This document shows positions 45,249 to 54,773 of a DNA stretch of 64,000 nucleotides, piece after piece (position 1 is the first letter of the stretch; every line of letters begins with the position of its first letter). The DNA comes from Adhaeribacter aerolatus (GTDB lineage Bacteria > Bacteroidota > Bacteroidia > Cytophagales > Hymenobacteraceae). The position numbers and the translations under genes were made by a program. The notes beneath the pieces were generated by a model. It was not told where the DNA came from, did not search any database, and saw nothing but the letters and a program-made list of their open reading frames with translations. Where the stretch lies: contig NZ_BJYS01000001.1 in the NCBI RefSeq assembly GCF_007991635.1, positions 124,001-188,000 on the forward strand. The letters are read 5' to 3'.

Positions 45249-46034
45249 TTAAGCAGCGGCTGATTGCTCTTCGCGCTCTTCAATTACTTTTTTCAGCTTC
45301 GCAATGGCTTGCACAGCCCGCTCTTCGTCGAGTTTATTTATGTTCAGGAGCATTTTGGTTTTCTCCTGACGGGTAATTACCGGGTTATTTAACAACCGTA
45401 TAATTTCCTCTTTTTGTTTAGCCGAAGCATATTTTACACCGTTAGAAACCTGCGCTTCGGCAGCTACTGGTTGTGCGGGTTCCTCCGGCACAGCTTTAAT
45501 AGCTGGCTTGGCTACCGCTACTGCCGGCTGCTCTACTTTGGCTTCGGGTGCATTGCCGTTATAATCCATTTCCTCGGCCGGCGTAGGCTCATAACCCGCT
45601 GCCCGGATAATCCAGGCTAAAATATTGCGGTAAGCTTTACCAATAGCCCTGGTTTGCGCCATTGAGGCAATAGCAAACTCCTGGTAAAATTTCTTGCCTT
45701 GTTCCTTATTCGAGCAGATAGCAAAGCCGGCGCCTACTACTTGCTCGGTACGCAGGTTCAATAGGTTAACCTTGGCCTGGTACTTCAACTCGGTATCGGT
45801 GCTCACGTTAATTACGTGCTCTACTACCGGCAGAATACCCAAACGAGAACCAGCATACTGCCAGCCTTCTACGTTTACATACTCTTTGCCCTGAATATTC
45901 TGATACAGTTTGTTCTCTTTAATGAACTTAGCCAGATCTATCGCCAGGTGCATGGTCTCGTCAGACTTCGCAATGTCGTAGCTCTCGATCTTGTTCTTCT
46001 TAACCAATTTGTTATCCATATTTTCCTGATTCAT
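45249..46034 (-). CDS. conserved protein of unknown function, possible ssDNA-annealing relative
   Basis: The 261-residue soluble protein has an N-terminal conserved domain (about 15-160) and an Ala/Pro/Glu-rich linker. The C-terminal helical segment (about 205-255) reads SAKQKEEIIRLLNNP. The most striking motif is AQTRAIGKAY (126-135) followed by AGYEPTPAEEM (146-156), a pattern I associate with recombination-related proteins found near phage and host SSB-like genes. I cannot name the family. It is monocistronic, followed by a hairpin. ssDNA annealing is only a guess. Confidence 0.55.
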   Translation of the reverse strand: MNQENMDNKLVKKNKIESYDIAKSDETMHLAIDLAKFIKENKLYQNIQGKEYVNVEGWQYAGSRLGILPVVEHVINVSTDTELKYQAKVNLLNLRTEQVVGAGFAICSNKEQGKKFYQEFAIASMAQTRAIGKAYRNILAWIIRAAGYEPTPAEEMDYNGNAPEAKVEQPAVAVAKPAIKAVPEEPAQPVAAEAQVSNGVKYASAKQKEEIIRLLNNPVITRQEKTKMLLNINKLDEERAVQAIAKLKKVIEEREEQSAAA

Positions 46035-46674
46035 CTCTTTTTTTCTTATATAATATTTAAACGTAATATACTAAATATAAGTGCAAAATAAGAGTACTTT
46101 TTTTATAAAATAATTACATTGATTATCAAATACTTATCAATTAAATTCTGTTCTTAAAGAATTATTTTTCTAAGTTTATTGTACCTGTTTTAAATTGCTA
46201 AAATATTTAGTTTTAACTTGTTTCTTATAGATTTATACGAAACAAAACAAAATAAGAAAACAGCTTAAGAATAAAAGATGAGAAATCGGTGATAGAATAT
46301 AATGGCAACTAATTCAGGACCTTTTTAGGACTTCAGGCATTTTACATCTTTGCCACCATTATTGGTGCTTTCACTAAAAATTATATGGCTTTAATAAGGC
46401 TACTTGCCGGTTAAAACATACGGTAGGGGCGCAATTAATCCGGTTTTCAAAATCTTGATTAGGTTCTTATATATTACACCATCTTAGGCGATGAAAGTAT
46501 TAGGTTGGAACTACAGAAAAGAATGTATAAAGCTTTTAATCAGCAAAAAGCCCACCAAAGCATGCACCACCCGGCGGCTGTTCAGAAAACGTTATTGTAA
46601 ATAATTATTCAGCAAATGTAAAATTTGGAGACAGGAACTTCAATTATATTTTTTACAAGTAAATATTACAGCTT
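46035..46674. other. 640-bp AT-rich intergenic region with possible transposase remnant
   Basis: No intact gene. The first 230 bp are AT-rich upstream sequence of the unknown gene at 45249. The stretch 46463-46600 holds the remnant listed separately. The rest shows nothing definite. Confidence 0.5.
46463..46600 (+). pseudogene. possible integrase-type transposase C-terminal remnant
   Basis: An open stretch after a stop codon encodes about 45 residues ending FNQQKAHQSMHHPAAV. The layout recalls the YNxxRPHQSLxxxTP tail of IS3-type transposase integrase domains. No start, catalytic DDE residues or terminal inverted repeats remain. The match is short, so the call is tentative. Confidence 0.3.
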
Positions 46675-47328
46675 TTAGCTCAGAATAAAACCGTCTTTCA
46701 TTACCAGCTTGCGGTCGGCCATATTGGCAAGTTGCTCGTTGTGCGTAATAATTACAAAAGTTTGGTTCAGTTCGGCCCGGAGCCGGAAAAATATTTCGTG
46801 CAGTTCCTGGGCATTGGCCGAGTCGAGGTTACCGCTGGGCTCGTCGGCAAAAATTATTTCGGGAGAGTTAATCAGGGCGCGGGCTACTGCGGTACGCTGC
46901 TGCTCACCACCCGACATTTCGGAAGGCTTATGGTCGAGGCGATGTCCCAAATTAAGCATTTTCAGCAGGTTAGCAGCCCGGTGTTTTACTTCGTCTTCGG
47001 GCGTATTGGCCAAAAAGCCGGGTAAGCAAACGTTTTCGTGGGCGGTAAATTCGGGCAATAAATTATGAAACTGAAAAATAAAGCCGATGTGCTGGTTCCG
47101 GAAACGGGCCAGTTGGTTGCTGTTAAAATTATTTACCAGTTGGCCACTAAATCGAACCTCGCCCTGATCGGCACTGTCTAAAGTACCCAGAATATGCAGT
47201 AGCGTACTTTTACCGGCCCCGGAGGCTCCTACTATAGATACCACTTCTCCTTGCTGAATAGTCAGATCGATGCCTTTTAACACCTGCAGCGCGCCGTAGG
47301 ACTTGTGTATGTTGGTTGCTTGTAGCAA
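46675..47328 (-). CDS. lolD: ABC transporter ATPase, LolD/MacB type
   Basis: This 217-residue ATPase has Walker A GASGAGKST (about 34-42), the signature MSGGEQQR (about 138), Walker B IIFADEPSGNLD (about 158-169) and a switch His in IITHN. Short length and the FHNLLPEFTAHENV stretch place it in the LolD/MacB/FtsE group. LolD powers lipoprotein release from the inner membrane, but permeases are not adjacent here, so the partner is uncertain. It is monocistronic. Confidence 0.88.
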   Translation of the reverse strand: MLQATNIHKSYGALQVLKGIDLTIQQGEVVSIVGASGAGKSTLLHILGTLDSADQGEVRFSGQLVNNFNSNQLARFRNQHIGFIFQFHNLLPEFTAHENVCLPGFLANTPEDEVKHRAANLLKMLNLGHRLDHKPSEMSGGEQQRTAVARALINSPEIIFADEPSGNLDSANAQELHEIFFRLRAELNQTFVIITHNEQLANMADRKLVMKDGFILS

Positions 47329-47793
47329 TGTCTTTAATTAATATTCCGGCAAATCTACAAATATTGCCTCTATTTATTTCTATTACCCGGTGGGGCAATC
47401 TTAATACGAACCTGCCAAAATAAGTTTAAATATATATTTGCAATAAATTTTTAAGGGCTAACTTTTGCTATACCAAATCCTGAAGGTTTAGGGTGACAAA
47501 GCTGCTGCCAATTTCCAAGTGATATCCAAACCTCATAATTTTATTTTTTAATTAAGCTATCTTGAAAGGACCTATTGTATAAAAAAAGTCTTACAGGTAA
47601 CTACCAGTAGAACTTTTGTTGCCTTTTTACTTTCTAAACAATAAAGCTATCCAAAACGCTACCTGGTACAAGGCACTTGCCTCGGATAATAGCAGGAGTA
47701 AAAGTTGGTTTAATAAAGGCTTAAACAGAAAAAGAGCCTCTGAAAGGCTCTTTTTTAATGTTACTGGTTTTAATTATTGGGGGATATAGCGGA
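47329..47793. other. 465-bp intergenic region
   Basis: It holds the terminator (47729-47756) of the following glycosyltransferase-like gene and otherwise AT-rich sequence with no supported gene or repeat. The LolD promoter should lie at its left end. Confidence 0.5.
47729..47756. terminator. terminator of the glycosyltransferase-like gene
   Basis: AAAAGAGCCT (47730-47739) and AGGCTCTTTT (47745-47754) enclose a 5-nt loop with A- and T-runs at both ends, 38 bp beyond the stop codon on the minus strand. Confidence 0.85.
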
Positions 47794-48765
47794 TTATTTT
47801 TGAACTAGATTTGGCTTTTCTAATAACTTTTGAAACACGTTTACCATATTGGAGGCTGTTTCCTGCCAATCCAACGACTCGGCAATTGGCGTAGTGGCAG
47901 TTTCGACTGAAGTGGCTGTTGCGGTAGGCGCTGCTGGTTCAGAAGTAACTGTAGGTTCTTCTTCCTCTTCTTCGACTAATTCGGCCGGGAATGGTTCATC
48001 CAGGTTATTCAAACTGCGGATTTTAGCAGCCGGAATATCGTAACGTGCCTCAATGGTACTTACTAACCCATCGGATTGGGCAATTATTAAATCTGCTTTT
48101 TCCAGCGCTTGTTTCTCTATTTCGTAAGCCCAACCTTTGCTATCGGGGCCGCCGCGTTCTTCGCAAAGCGATGCTACGTGCACTACCAGCAATTTACCGC
48201 TCACCAATTTTAGTTCAATACCGGCCAAGTAAGTCATCCAGTCGTAAGCATAAATAACATCGTAATGCTTTTGCGCTGCCAAACGGGTAGCATAACGGGC
48301 AAAATGAATAACCTGTGTATTGTAATCTAATTGGCTAAAATCGGTTTGCCCGAAAATATTCAACTCTTCTACGGATTCGGTAGTAATGGTACGGTCCTGA
48401 CTACCGGCTAATTCGCCCACTGTCTCCGCTTCGCCCGGCTGCTCGTAAGCAGGTGCCTGCAGTTCCTCTTGCCCAGTATAAGTAGGTGCGCCGTAAGGCT
48501 TAATTTCTGGCTGCGGAACGGCCTGGTGCCCGAAAACCTGGTATTTGGGTTTAGCCGGAGCCGGCGTATCCTGCAGGTTAATATTGTTTAACCCGGTTAG
48601 CTCTACATTGCTTAGAACGTATTGTGAATCGGTTTTTGGCAAAATAAGAGACAAATTTACCTGGCTGGCTAACTCTTTAGCCAATTCATAACAAGCAACA
48701 CCCGAGTCGCCGGCTACCAAAGGCGGAAATTCCCACCCCAATAGGAGTACATCTAATTGTTTCAT
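47794..48765 (-). CDS. GT-B glycosyltransferase half: acceptor domain without donor domain
   Basis: The 323-residue protein begins with the GT4/GT5-type N-terminal Rossmann domain (LLLGWEFPPLVAGDSGVACY at 8-27; HYDVIYAYDWMTYLAG near 165; KADLIIAQSDGLVSTI near 228). It contains a hydrophilic Pro/Glu-rich insert (about 70-140). Where the nucleotide-sugar-binding domain should start, after about residue 266, there is an acidic and Thr/Ala-rich linker. The protein then ends in LDWQETASNMVNVFQKLLEK (298-317), which looks like the final helix of a GT-B enzyme. It is probably not catalytic alone. Close relatives in Cytophagales are full-length transferases, as far as I know. Confidence 0.7.
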   Translation of the reverse strand: MKQLDVLLLGWEFPPLVAGDSGVACYELAKELASQVNLSLILPKTDSQYVLSNVELTGLNNINLQDTPAPAKPKYQVFGHQAVPQPEIKPYGAPTYTGQEELQAPAYEQPGEAETVGELAGSQDRTITTESVEELNIFGQTDFSQLDYNTQVIHFARYATRLAAQKHYDVIYAYDWMTYLAGIELKLVSGKLLVVHVASLCEERGGPDSKGWAYEIEKQALEKADLIIAQSDGLVSTIEARYDIPAAKIRSLNNLDEPFPAELVEEEEEEPTVTSEPAAPTATATSVETATTPIAESLDWQETASNMVNVFQKLLEKPNLVQK

Positions 48766-49130
48766 ATAATTAATTTAAAGAGATTTCGAACCCGGAGATC
48801 AACAATATTCATCAGCTCGTATATTGAACAAAAACAATATAAAGGTAAATCAGAAATAAACTGCTATTTTATGGCCCAGCTTTAACAATTTGTCAAAACT
48901 AATTTACAAGTATGAATATAAAAAGGTAAATCAAAAAGTTTAGAGCTTTTTGATTATTAATTCGTATAATATTTTGCTTTACAAATTTAGTTATAAAATT
49001 CATAAACAAATAAAATTTTTCTAAAAATTTTCCAGATTAATTAAAATATTTATTCCGCTATAGCCGAAAAAATTTATTTAGTCAATCTGCTTGCGTTTTT
49101 CTATTATTTTTTCAAACGCTTCCGTAAAGT
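48766..49130. other. 365-bp AT-rich divergent promoter region
   Basis: Very AT-rich spacer between the divergent glycosyltransferase-like and GH31 genes. No gene or strong hairpin is seen; it presumably holds both promoters. Confidence 0.5.
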
Positions 49131-51620
49131 ATGCAGGATCCGATACCAGAATCGAATTACATGATTAATAGCCTAACCAATAGAAGGGAGGAGCTATTCC
49201 CGGGCAAAATTATAGAACATAAACAGGAAGAGAATAAATTTTACTTTTCTTCGGCCAACGAAGTAACGTTGCTGGTACAGGTGCTAACCAGCCGGATAAT
49301 CCGCTTCCGGTACTCGCCGGACGGCTATTTCCCACCGGATTTTTCCTATGCCATCGATCCGGACTTTAAGCCCGAGCCTCCCAAGGTAGAGTTTACCCAA
49401 AAACCTGATTCTTTTCAACTGACAACCGAACTGGTGGTGTGCATCATTCAGAAAGAAGGCCTGCAGATTAAAATTTTAGACAAATCGGGGAATGTAATTA
49501 ACGAAGACGAAAAAGGTTACCACTGGGAGTACGACTTACAGACCGGCAACAACACGGTAAAAATGAGTAAATGGGTGCAAAGCGGCGAGCATTACTACGG
49601 CCTCGGCGACAAATCCTGTAATATGAATTTACGGGGGCGGCGCCTGCAGAACTGGGGCAGCGACACCTACGGTTACAGCCGCAACTCCGACCCCTTGTAC
49701 AAAAGCATTCCTTTCTATTTTGGCCTGCACCAGAAAACCGCTTATGGTATTTTTTTCGATAACACCTTCCGCACGTATTTCGATTTTGCCCACGAACGTT
49801 CCAATTTAACCAGTTTCTGGGCCCATGGCGAAGAAATGAATTATTATTTTTTTTATGGGCCCGGCCTGACGGAAGTAGCCGAACAATACGCCCTTTTAAC
49901 CGGCCGCTCCGCAATGCCACCGCTCTGGGCCCTGGGCTACCAGCAATGCAAATGGAGTTATTACCCCGAAAGTACCTTTAAAGGCATTGCCCGCGAGTTC
50001 CGGGAGCGGCAAATTCCCTGCGATGCGCTTTACCTGGACATTGACTACATGGATGGTTTCCGGTGCTTTACCTGGAATAAAGAATATTTTCCGGACCCCA
50101 AACGCATGATTAGCGAACTGGCCGCCGATGGTTTTAAAACAGTGGTTATTATAGACCCAGGTATTAAGATTGATAAAAATTACCGGGTGTACCAGGAGGG
50201 CTTCCAGAACGGGTATTTTTGCCGGCGCGGCGATGGTCCTTACATGAAAGGGTCGGTTTGGCCCGGCCTTTGCCATTTCCCGGATTATACGCACCCCGTG
50301 GTGCGGGAGTGGTGGGCAGACTTATTCGAAGAGCTAATTACCGTAGATGGTGTGCGGGGCGTTTGGAACGACATGAACGAACCCGCCGTATTTGAGCAGG
50401 GCACTTTCCCCGACGATGTCCGGTTCGACTACGACGGTAATCCTTGCAGCCACCGGAAAGCGCATAACATATATGGTATGCAAATGGCCCGGGCTACTTA
50501 CATGGGCGTAAAAAAATTCTGCTATCCCAACCGCCCCCTGGTTATTACCCGATCTGCTTTCTCTGGTACGCAACGCTTCTCCTCTACCTGGACCGGCGAC
50601 AACGTGGCTTCCTGGGATCATCTCTGGATGGCCAATATTCAGTGCCAGCGCCTCAGCATTTCGGGTATGTCGTTTGTGGGGTCCGATATTGGCGGCTTCA
50701 TCGAAACACCAACCGGCGAGTTGTATATCCGTTGGTTGCAGCTAGGTATTTTTCACCCGTTCTGCCGCACCCACTCTTCCGGCGACCACGGCGACCAGGA
50801 ACCCTGGTCTTTCGGGCCGGAATATACTTTGCTGGCTAAAAAATTCATCGAACTCCGTTACCGGTTATTACCCTATATTTATACCACGTTCTGGCAATAC
50901 GTAACTTTTGGTACGCCCATGCTGCGCCCATTAACGTTTATGGCCCAGGACGATACGGAAACCTACCACCGCATGGCCGAATTTGGGTTAGGCGATAATT
51001 TCTTAATCTGCCCGATTACCCAAGCCGAAGTAGACGGACGCTGGCTGTACTTACCCCATGGCACCTGGTATTATTTCTGGGATAACACCATATATATAGG
51101 CGGCAAAGAAGTATGGGCCCAGGCCCCCCTCGACCGGATTCCATTTTTTATCCGGGCCGGTTCGGTTGTTCCATTTTACCCCCTCATGCAGTATGTAGGC
51201 GAAAAGGAAATTACTGAGCTTACGTTAAACCTGTATTATACAGAAGGCAGCTTTACCAGTACTTTGTATGATGATGGGGGTGATGGTTACGCCTATGAAA
51301 AAGGCATTTTTACCGAAAGGAAATTTATAGTAACTGGTACCCAAGTCAGCTTAACCGTCTCCCAGGAAATTAAAGGTGCTTTTGAACCAACCTATACTAC
51401 TTACAAAATTATACTGCACGGCTTACCCTTTGGCCCGGAAACTATCCGGATAGACGGTGAACCCTTGCTCTTAGACACGGTTGTTGATCCGGAATTAGAT
51501 TTCGAACCGGAATCACAGAACGAGAAATTTCCGGTAATCTATGTTCGGCGGGACTTCAAAACTTTAAACATACAGGGTATTGCTTCGGATCCGATGCTGC
51601 CGGAGCCTGAAATGGCCTAA
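49131..51620 (+). CDS. GH31 alpha-glucosidase
   Basis: This 829-residue enzyme has the N-terminal galactose-mutarotase-like domain, the GH31 barrel with nucleophile Asp in GVWNDMNEPAVF (about 410), acid/base Asp in STWTGDNVASWDHL (about 488) and the GSDIGGF segment, and C-terminal beta domains. The substrate loop ALGYQQCKWSYYPE is typical of bacterial alpha-glucosidases. There is no signal peptide, so it acts in the cytoplasm, probably on maltodextrins or glycogen fragments. The neighbouring glycogen synthase and branching enzyme genes fit that. It is monocistronic with a terminator after it. Confidence 0.93.
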   Translation: MQDPIPESNYMINSLTNRREELFPGKIIEHKQEENKFYFSSANEVTLLVQVLTSRIIRFRYSPDGYFPPDFSYAIDPDFKPEPPKVEFTQKPDSFQLTTELVVCIIQKEGLQIKILDKSGNVINEDEKGYHWEYDLQTGNNTVKMSKWVQSGEHYYGLGDKSCNMNLRGRRLQNWGSDTYGYSRNSDPLYKSIPFYFGLHQKTAYGIFFDNTFRTYFDFAHERSNLTSFWAHGEEMNYYFFYGPGLTEVAEQYALLTGRSAMPPLWALGYQQCKWSYYPESTFKGIAREFRERQIPCDALYLDIDYMDGFRCFTWNKEYFPDPKRMISELAADGFKTVVIIDPGIKIDKNYRVYQEGFQNGYFCRRGDGPYMKGSVWPGLCHFPDYTHPVVREWWADLFEELITVDGVRGVWNDMNEPAVFEQGTFPDDVRFDYDGNPCSHRKAHNIYGMQMARATYMGVKKFCYPNRPLVITRSAFSGTQRFSSTWTGDNVASWDHLWMANIQCQRLSISGMSFVGSDIGGFIETPTGELYIRWLQLGIFHPFCRTHSSGDHGDQEPWSFGPEYTLLAKKFIELRYRLLPYIYTTFWQYVTFGTPMLRPLTFMAQDDTETYHRMAEFGLGDNFLICPITQAEVDGRWLYLPHGTWYYFWDNTIYIGGKEVWAQAPLDRIPFFIRAGSVVPFYPLMQYVGEKEITELTLNLYYTEGSFTSTLYDDGGDGYAYEKGIFTERKFIVTGTQVSLTVSQEIKGAFEPTYTTYKIILHGLPFGPETIRIDGEPLLLDTVVDPELDFEPESQNEKFPVIYVRRDFKTLNIQGIASDPMLPEPEMA

Positions 51621-51623
51621 ATA

Positions 51624-51654
51624 AAAAAGGTGGAGTTTACGCTCCACCTTTTTT
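51624..51654. terminator. bidirectional terminator GH31 / fbaA
   Basis: AAAAGGTGGAG (51625-51635) and CTCCACCTTTT (51642-51652) are exact complements around a 6-nt loop, with A- and T-runs outside. Confidence 0.9.
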
Positions 51655-51673
51655 ACTAAAATCAACTTAATAA

Positions 51674-52753
51674 CTAAGCATTGCGATTGTTGGCATTTAA
51701 ATCGGTAAAGGCTTCTTTCAAACGCGCAATAAATACTTTTTCGCCTTCGCGCAGCCACACCCGTGGGTCATAATATTTTTTGTTCGGCGAATCTTCGCCT
51801 TGGGGGTTCCCAATCTGGCCTTGGAGGTAGTCTTTTTTGTCTTCGTAATAATTTTTAACTCCTTCCCAGAAAGCCCACTGCATGTCGGTATCAATATTCA
51901 TTTTTACCGCACCGTATTCAATAGCCTCGGTAATTTTGTGTTTTTCAGAACCAGAACCACCGTGGAATACAAAGTTTACCGAATTAGGTTTGGTATCGAA
52001 TTTCTGCTGAATATATTCCTGTGAGTTTTTCAGGATTTCGGGACGTAATTCTACGTTGCCGGGCTTGTAAACGCCGTGCACATTACCAAAAGCCGCCGCA
52101 ATGGTAAACCGGTTGCTTACTTTGCTTAATGCCTCGTAAGCGTATGCTACCTCTTCGGGCTGGGTATACAAATGCGCGCTGTCTACATCGGAGTTATCTA
52201 CACCATCTTCTTCGCCGCCGGTTACACCTAATTCAATTTCTACGGTCATACCCAGTTTATCCATCCGCTCCAGGTAGCGCACGCAGGTTTCTACGTTTTC
52301 TTCTAAGGTTTCTTCCGATAAATCCAGCATGTGCGAGCTGAACAAAGGCTTACCGTACTGGGCAAAAAATTTCTCGCCGGCATCCAGCAAACCATCAATC
52401 CAGGGCAGTAATTTCTTAGCAGCGTGGTCGGTGTGCAGAATTACGGGTACGCCGTAAGCCTCGGCCATCAGGTGTACGTGCTGCGCACCCGAAACAGCGC
52501 CGGCAATGGCTGCCTTTTGCTGGTCGTTGGATAAACCTTTGCCTGCATAAAATTGGGCACCGCCGTGCGAAAATTGAATAATTACCGGCGAATTTACCGC
52601 TCTGGCCGTTTCCAGAACGGCATTTACCGAGTTAGTACCTATCACGTTTACCGCCGGCAGGGCAAAATTATTCTCGTTTGCGTAGTTAAATAGTTCTGTT
52701 ACTTCGTCCCCGAATAATACCCCGGGCCTGAATTTGGTGGTTACTTCACTCAT
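51674..52753 (-). CDS. fbaA: class II fructose-bisphosphate aldolase
   Basis: The 359-residue protein has the class IIA length and signatures: zinc ligands in HTDHAAKKLLPW (about 108), the VEIELGVTGGEEDGVDN segment (about 175-192), the GNVHGVYKPGNV loop (His near 229) and VFHGGSGSEKHKITEAI with the phosphate-binding NIDTDMQW. It cleaves fructose 1,6-bisphosphate to triose phosphates. It converges on GH31 with a shared terminator and is apparently transcribed alone. Confidence 0.97.
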   Translation of the reverse strand: MSEVTTKFRPGVLFGDEVTELFNYANENNFALPAVNVIGTNSVNAVLETARAVNSPVIIQFSHGGAQFYAGKGLSNDQQKAAIAGAVSGAQHVHLMAEAYGVPVILHTDHAAKKLLPWIDGLLDAGEKFFAQYGKPLFSSHMLDLSEETLEENVETCVRYLERMDKLGMTVEIELGVTGGEEDGVDNSDVDSAHLYTQPEEVAYAYEALSKVSNRFTIAAAFGNVHGVYKPGNVELRPEILKNSQEYIQQKFDTKPNSVNFVFHGGSGSEKHKITEAIEYGAVKMNIDTDMQWAFWEGVKNYYEDKKDYLQGQIGNPQGEDSPNKKYYDPRVWLREGEKVFIARLKEAFTDLNANNRNA

Positions 52754-52902
52754 TATTTTATTTATTATTAATAATTATTAAAATTAAAACAAGTAAAACA
52801 GGCGTTCTGTTTCCTTTTAAAGTTTCAATACTAGCCGATTTTTACTTAAATTAAAAGAAAAAGGGTAAAATTCATGCGCTTAAATACAAAGAAATGTGAT
52901 TT

Positions 52903-54291
52903 TTATTGGAAATGTTCTAAGGAAGAAGTCTCGGAACGCTGGTCGAGGTGTTGCAGGTAAATACCTTTGGCGTCTTCCAGGCTCCGGATGATTTCCTGCC
53001 GCTGCTGCCAGATGGTTTCTACTAAAATACTTTGGCGGAAAAAAAATGCCAGAAATTTAAGGTAGCTGCGGGTAAGCCGCAGCCGAAAGCTATACGAAAA
53101 AGAGAATAAGCCACTAATGGGCAAAGATATTCCTAGAAATAAAGTAACCCAACTGCTGTTGCTCCAAACGTAAAAAGCCCATATCAATAGCGCATAGAAA
53201 ATACTAAAAGTAAAAATACCAGCTGTCATCATAATGGGAGCCCGAAATTCTTCCTCCTCGCTAATGAGGTCGGCAATTTTACCCGGAATAAAATAAGGAA
53301 TGTAATTGGTAAGCAAACCCCACACAAAAACCGGGAAACCGAGCAGCAGGAATAATGCCGTTAAGAGAGTGCCGGGCGGGAAAACTGCTCTATCCGGAGG
53401 TATATGCAGGAACTTATCCTGCAAGCCTAGTTTTTTCAGGTTAAGGTAATACAAATGAATTTTTTCGCTAATCTTCCTGACCCGTTCGGGCTCCTGCTGA
53501 CTAAAATACCGGATGCTGTCGGTAATACCTTTGGTTAGCACAAACCGATCTTGCTGGCGGCGGCTCAAACCCAATTCTTCGGTTAAGTTAGCAGCATAAA
53601 TGTTTCTGATCCGCTGGGTTAATTCATCTTCGGCCGGCGAATCAAAGGTAACGAGTAAAGCTTCGAGACGGCTGCGCACTTCAGCAGTTAATTGTTGTAC
53701 CGCTTTAAACGGATCCTGGTTATAAATTTCGGCGTAATCAGCTACCCGTATGGGCTCTCCTACATTAATAAATAAAGTACTTCCAAATCGGGTTGGGTCG
53801 GAATAATTAAGGCCAATAGGCAGTAACTGGACGCCTGCCTTAAAGTTTACCTGCGCTTCAGCGCCCAAAGCAATGCGGGCGGTTCCGGTTTTTAGCGGGC
53901 GCAGGCGCCGCTCGCTATAACTATTACCTTCCGGAAAAATAAGCAAAGTACCTTGCTGCTGTAAAAATTCGAAACATTGCCGGAAAGTAGTATCGTTGGC
54001 AGCAGCAATTGGGGCAGCATTATCTTCGCGGCGGTAAATGGGTATCAGGTTCATTTTCCGGAGCAGCCATTTATTCAAACCATTATTAAAGAGGGTGCTT
54101 TTCGCTAAAAAAAATACTTCTGGTTTTACAATAGCTGCAATGGCAATCGGGTCCATGAAAGTGTTAGGGTGATTAGCGACCAGTAGCAAGGGACCTTTTG
54201 CCGGTATTAACTTTTTATTACGGACTTCTACCCGCCGGAAGAAAATGCGCAAGGCAACATTAAAAATAACTTTGAGAAACGCGTAAAACAT
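52903..54291 (-). CDS. lysophospholipid acyltransferase (PlsC-like) with extra membrane helices
   Basis: This 462-residue protein carries a PlsC acyltransferase domain (about 20-240). Its catalytic His and Asp lie in LVANHPNTFMDPIAI (His near 39). The His-Asp spacing is HX5D instead of the textbook HX4D, a form I have seen in Bacteroidota homologues. FPEGNSYSE near 121 is the second conserved block. Residues about 305-430 add two or three TM helices. It likely acylates lysophosphatidate or a related lipid at the inner membrane. It is monocistronic. Confidence 0.85.
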   Translation of the reverse strand: MFYAFLKVIFNVALRIFFRRVEVRNKKLIPAKGPLLLVANHPNTFMDPIAIAAIVKPEVFFLAKSTLFNNGLNKWLLRKMNLIPIYRREDNAAPIAAANDTTFRQCFEFLQQQGTLLIFPEGNSYSERRLRPLKTGTARIALGAEAQVNFKAGVQLLPIGLNYSDPTRFGSTLFINVGEPIRVADYAEIYNQDPFKAVQQLTAEVRSRLEALLVTFDSPAEDELTQRIRNIYAANLTEELGLSRRQQDRFVLTKGITDSIRYFSQQEPERVRKISEKIHLYYLNLKKLGLQDKFLHIPPDRAVFPPGTLLTALFLLLGFPVFVWGLLTNYIPYFIPGKIADLISEEEEFRAPIMMTAGIFTFSIFYALLIWAFYVWSNSSWVTLFLGISLPISGLFSFSYSFRLRLTRSYLKFLAFFFRQSILVETIWQQRQEIIRSLEDAKGIYLQHLDQRSETSSLEHFQ

Positions 54292-54773
54292 GCCGGAAGA
54301 AAGCTTATGCCCGATAAGACCATTTTCTTAAATATAAAACTAATTCGGAACATCAAGGCTTTTTAAGGAGGCAATTACTATTTACAACTTACTTTCCAGG
54401 TTAACAGAGAATAATATCCCCCTCAAATACTAAGTTATTTATTTAATCACTTTTACAAAATACAGCATTATATTTATTAGATATACCTCAATTCACAGGA
54501 TACCTCCTTCACTTTACCCATTTTTTATCATAGTCCATTAAATTTCAAACCATTCTCTACAAACATCTGATTATAATTAGCCAATACCCATTAAAAATTT
54601 TAAACTACTTTGCTCAATTTAAAACAATTCTTATAGCACACCTTATTTATAAAGGCTATTTTATTTAATTTTACTAAATTTTATAAAAACAGGTTAATTT
54701 TTTAAGCACTTTTCAAGACATCTGCATATATTTGATAAAAATCACATCAATAAATCACATTAAAACAAAAAGT
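54292..54773. other. AT-rich divergent spacer before amt copy 1
   Basis: About 480 bp, extremely AT-rich, with no gene. A -7 box (54727-54734) for the ammonium transporter lies at its right end. Confidence 0.55.
54727..54734 (+). promoter_or_regulatory. -7 box TATATTTG of amt copy 1
   Basis: Exact TAnnTTTG match 39 nt before the ATG at 54774. A TTG at 54732 that could start a longer frame lies inside this box, which argues for the ATG. Confidence 0.45.

Noticed and set aside
54732-54773. Longer amt copy 1 starting at TTG 54732
   Set aside because: The TTG is part of a -7 promoter box, and the added residues have no counterpart in copy 2.
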